DNA of 16,529 bases. Origin: DATDQA01 sp035292505. GTDB lineage: Bacteria; Bacteroidota; Bacteroidia; Chitinophagales; Saprospiraceae. Shown here in pieces: positions 15,605 through 16,529 of the stretch. The notes under the pieces were generated by a model. It made no database searches. It saw only the letters and a list, made by a program, of their open reading frames with translations, and was not told the DNA's origin. The translations under genes and the position numbers were made by a program. Numbering within the stretch: position 1 is the first letter of the stretch; each line of letters starts with the position of its first letter. The DNA is taken from assembly GCA_035292505.1 (NCBI GenBank), contig DATDQA010000122.1:1-16529 (forward strand), written 5' to 3'.

Positions 15605-16450
15605 ATGAAGTACCTGATAGGCATCGCTGGATTTATCCTTCTGCTTTTCAATCACACAGAAGCACAGGTATCTCTGCGTCTTTTGGTCAACTATTCCTAC
15701 ACGGATACCATTTCAGCAGGCGAACCCGTACTCCTGGAATTACAACTTTACAATACTGAAGCAGAATATGCAACGATTCACAATACTGCCGTCCGCCGCA
15801 ACCTTGAAATTCTTGAACAAGAGAATTCTCAAGGCAAGTGGACGCAGGAAGAATATGATGAAGAGAGGGAGATTCTCGAAAATTCAATAAAACCAGTAGT
15901 TCCCGTCACCATCCCAGGCCATGCTCTCCTTTCCGGATTGTACATCCTGCTTGATGAAGTACCGCTGGGTTATAATAATTACATTCGTTGTACAGCTTAT
16001 CCTGAGCAAGATGACTATACCCTCACGGACAATGTAAGGCTGACCATGCTCTTTGGAATCCCGCCGGAAAAGACAGCACAGTGGGTTATAGGAAGTCATA
16101 CAGTGAGAGTTATTGTTGATTCTTTGTCCACAGACACTGCACACCTGGTGATTGCTCCAGTTTTAAACGATACAGAACCTGCAGATATCAAGTTCATTCG
16201 TCTCGGCTATTTTTATTTAGACTGCGGCGATCCCACTGAGGCGCTCATAATTGCTGATCGTCTCTTATCAACTACTCCTGATTTTCTGGATGCGGTAACG
16301 CTGAAAGCGGATGCTTACTTGGTGATGGAAGATAACGACCAGGCGCTCGAATGGTATAAGAAGGCTCTTGGATTATTTCACCTTCAGAATCCGAATAGCT
16401 ATGAGCTGCCGGAGTATTTGTTGAGTCAGATTGCAGCGTTGCAGGAATAA
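15605..16450 (+). CDS. Exported protein with N-terminal beta domain and TPR-like repeats
   Basis: The 281-residue product starts 4 bases after the stop of the metzincin gene. ATG 15605 is preferred over longer in-frame starts inside that gene because it opens directly with a signal peptide (MKYLIGIAGFILLLFNHTEA, cleavage before Gln21). The mature N-terminus has a beta pattern with SAGEPVLLELQLYN, like the opening strands (PGESTVVxIxV) of the two proteases. The last 90 residues hold two TPR-like helix pairs (FIRLGYFYLDCGDPTEAL.. and AVTLKADAYLVMEDNDQALEW..). TPR units bind protein partners. Coupling to the protease suggests a binding partner, inhibitor or assembly factor; this is inferred. It differs from the partner of the first protease. 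Confidence 0.8.
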   Translation: MKYLIGIAGFILLLFNHTEAQVSLRLLVNYSYTDTISAGEPVLLELQLYNTEAEYATIHNTAVRRNLEILEQENSQGKWTQEEYDEEREILENSIKPVVPVTIPGHALLSGLYILLDEVPLGYNNYIRCTAYPEQDDYTLTDNVRLTMLFGIPPEKTAQWVIGSHTVRVIVDSLSTDTAHLVIAPVLNDTEPADIKFIRLGYFYLDCGDPTEALIIADRLLSTTPDFLDAVTLKADAYLVMEDNDQALEWYKKALGLFHLQNPNSYELPEYLLSQIAALQE

Positions 16451-16529
16451 GAGAAGGTAATACTGCAGTTCTTTTCCTAGTGAACATCAAATTAGTTCGT
16501 AACAAAGAATTTCTTCCCCAATGACTGAT

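Noticed and set aside
16451..16529. Terminator after the five-gene cluster
   Set aside because: Only a weak GTTC/GAAC pairing without a T-run is visible; the window ends too soon to judge.

Overview
The window most likely comes from a Bacteroidota bacterium, probably a Saprospiria- or Chitinophagia-like lineage. The evidence is indirect. Starts lack clear Shine-Dalgarno sequences, and two possible TAnnTTTG (-7) boxes of the Bacteroidota type lie upstream of genes. There is also a very large exported protein built from Ig-like repeats of the 'GGxWSGxGV..GTAxF..AGxYxVTY..GxC' kind, followed by HYR-like domains, a style common in that phylum. No RNA gene, CRISPR array, transposon or integrase was seen.

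Layout. Positions 139-1044 encode a family 2 glycosyltransferase. A 387-base non-coding stretch follows, with a perfect 9-bp hairpin and a -7-like box, leading to a cyclopropane-fatty-acyl-phospholipid synthase (1432-2622). A small DUF4440/SnoaL-like lipoprotein lies convergent to it on the minus strand (2789-3232). These three look like ordinary envelope or housekeeping genes.

From 3415 to 16450 there is a compact plus-strand cluster of five genes, separated by 20, -4, 44 and 4 bases, which looks like one operon. It encodes: (1) a 1431-residue exported protein with an alpha/beta head, a hydrophobic segment, ten tandem Cys-paired Ig-like repeats, three HYR-like domains and a C-terminal segment resembling a small outer-membrane beta-barrel; (2) a 1150-residue exported protein with HETGH near its C-terminus; (3) a 263-residue exported helical protein whose start overlaps the stop of gene 2; (4) an 1194-residue paralogue of gene 2 ending in a metzincin domain (HELGHAINTYHH plus a Met-turn CIMRY); (5) a 281-residue exported protein with a beta N-terminal domain and TPR-like repeats, starting 4 bases after gene 4.

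The striking point is modularity. Genes 2 and 4 share a strongly conserved N-terminal module of about 365 residues: signal peptide, beta domain, Thr/Pro linker, a doublet of a Trp-Gly-Pro motif and a second beta domain. They carry unrelated zinc-protease-type C-termini. Each is followed immediately by a different, non-homologous small exported protein. I infer a common presentation or targeting module with exchangeable protease 'warheads' and dedicated partners, possibly assembled with the large repeat/barrel protein at the cell surface. This is inference from architecture and gene order and has not been demonstrated. The divergent region 3233-3414 upstream of the cluster holds nested inverted repeats that could be its control region.
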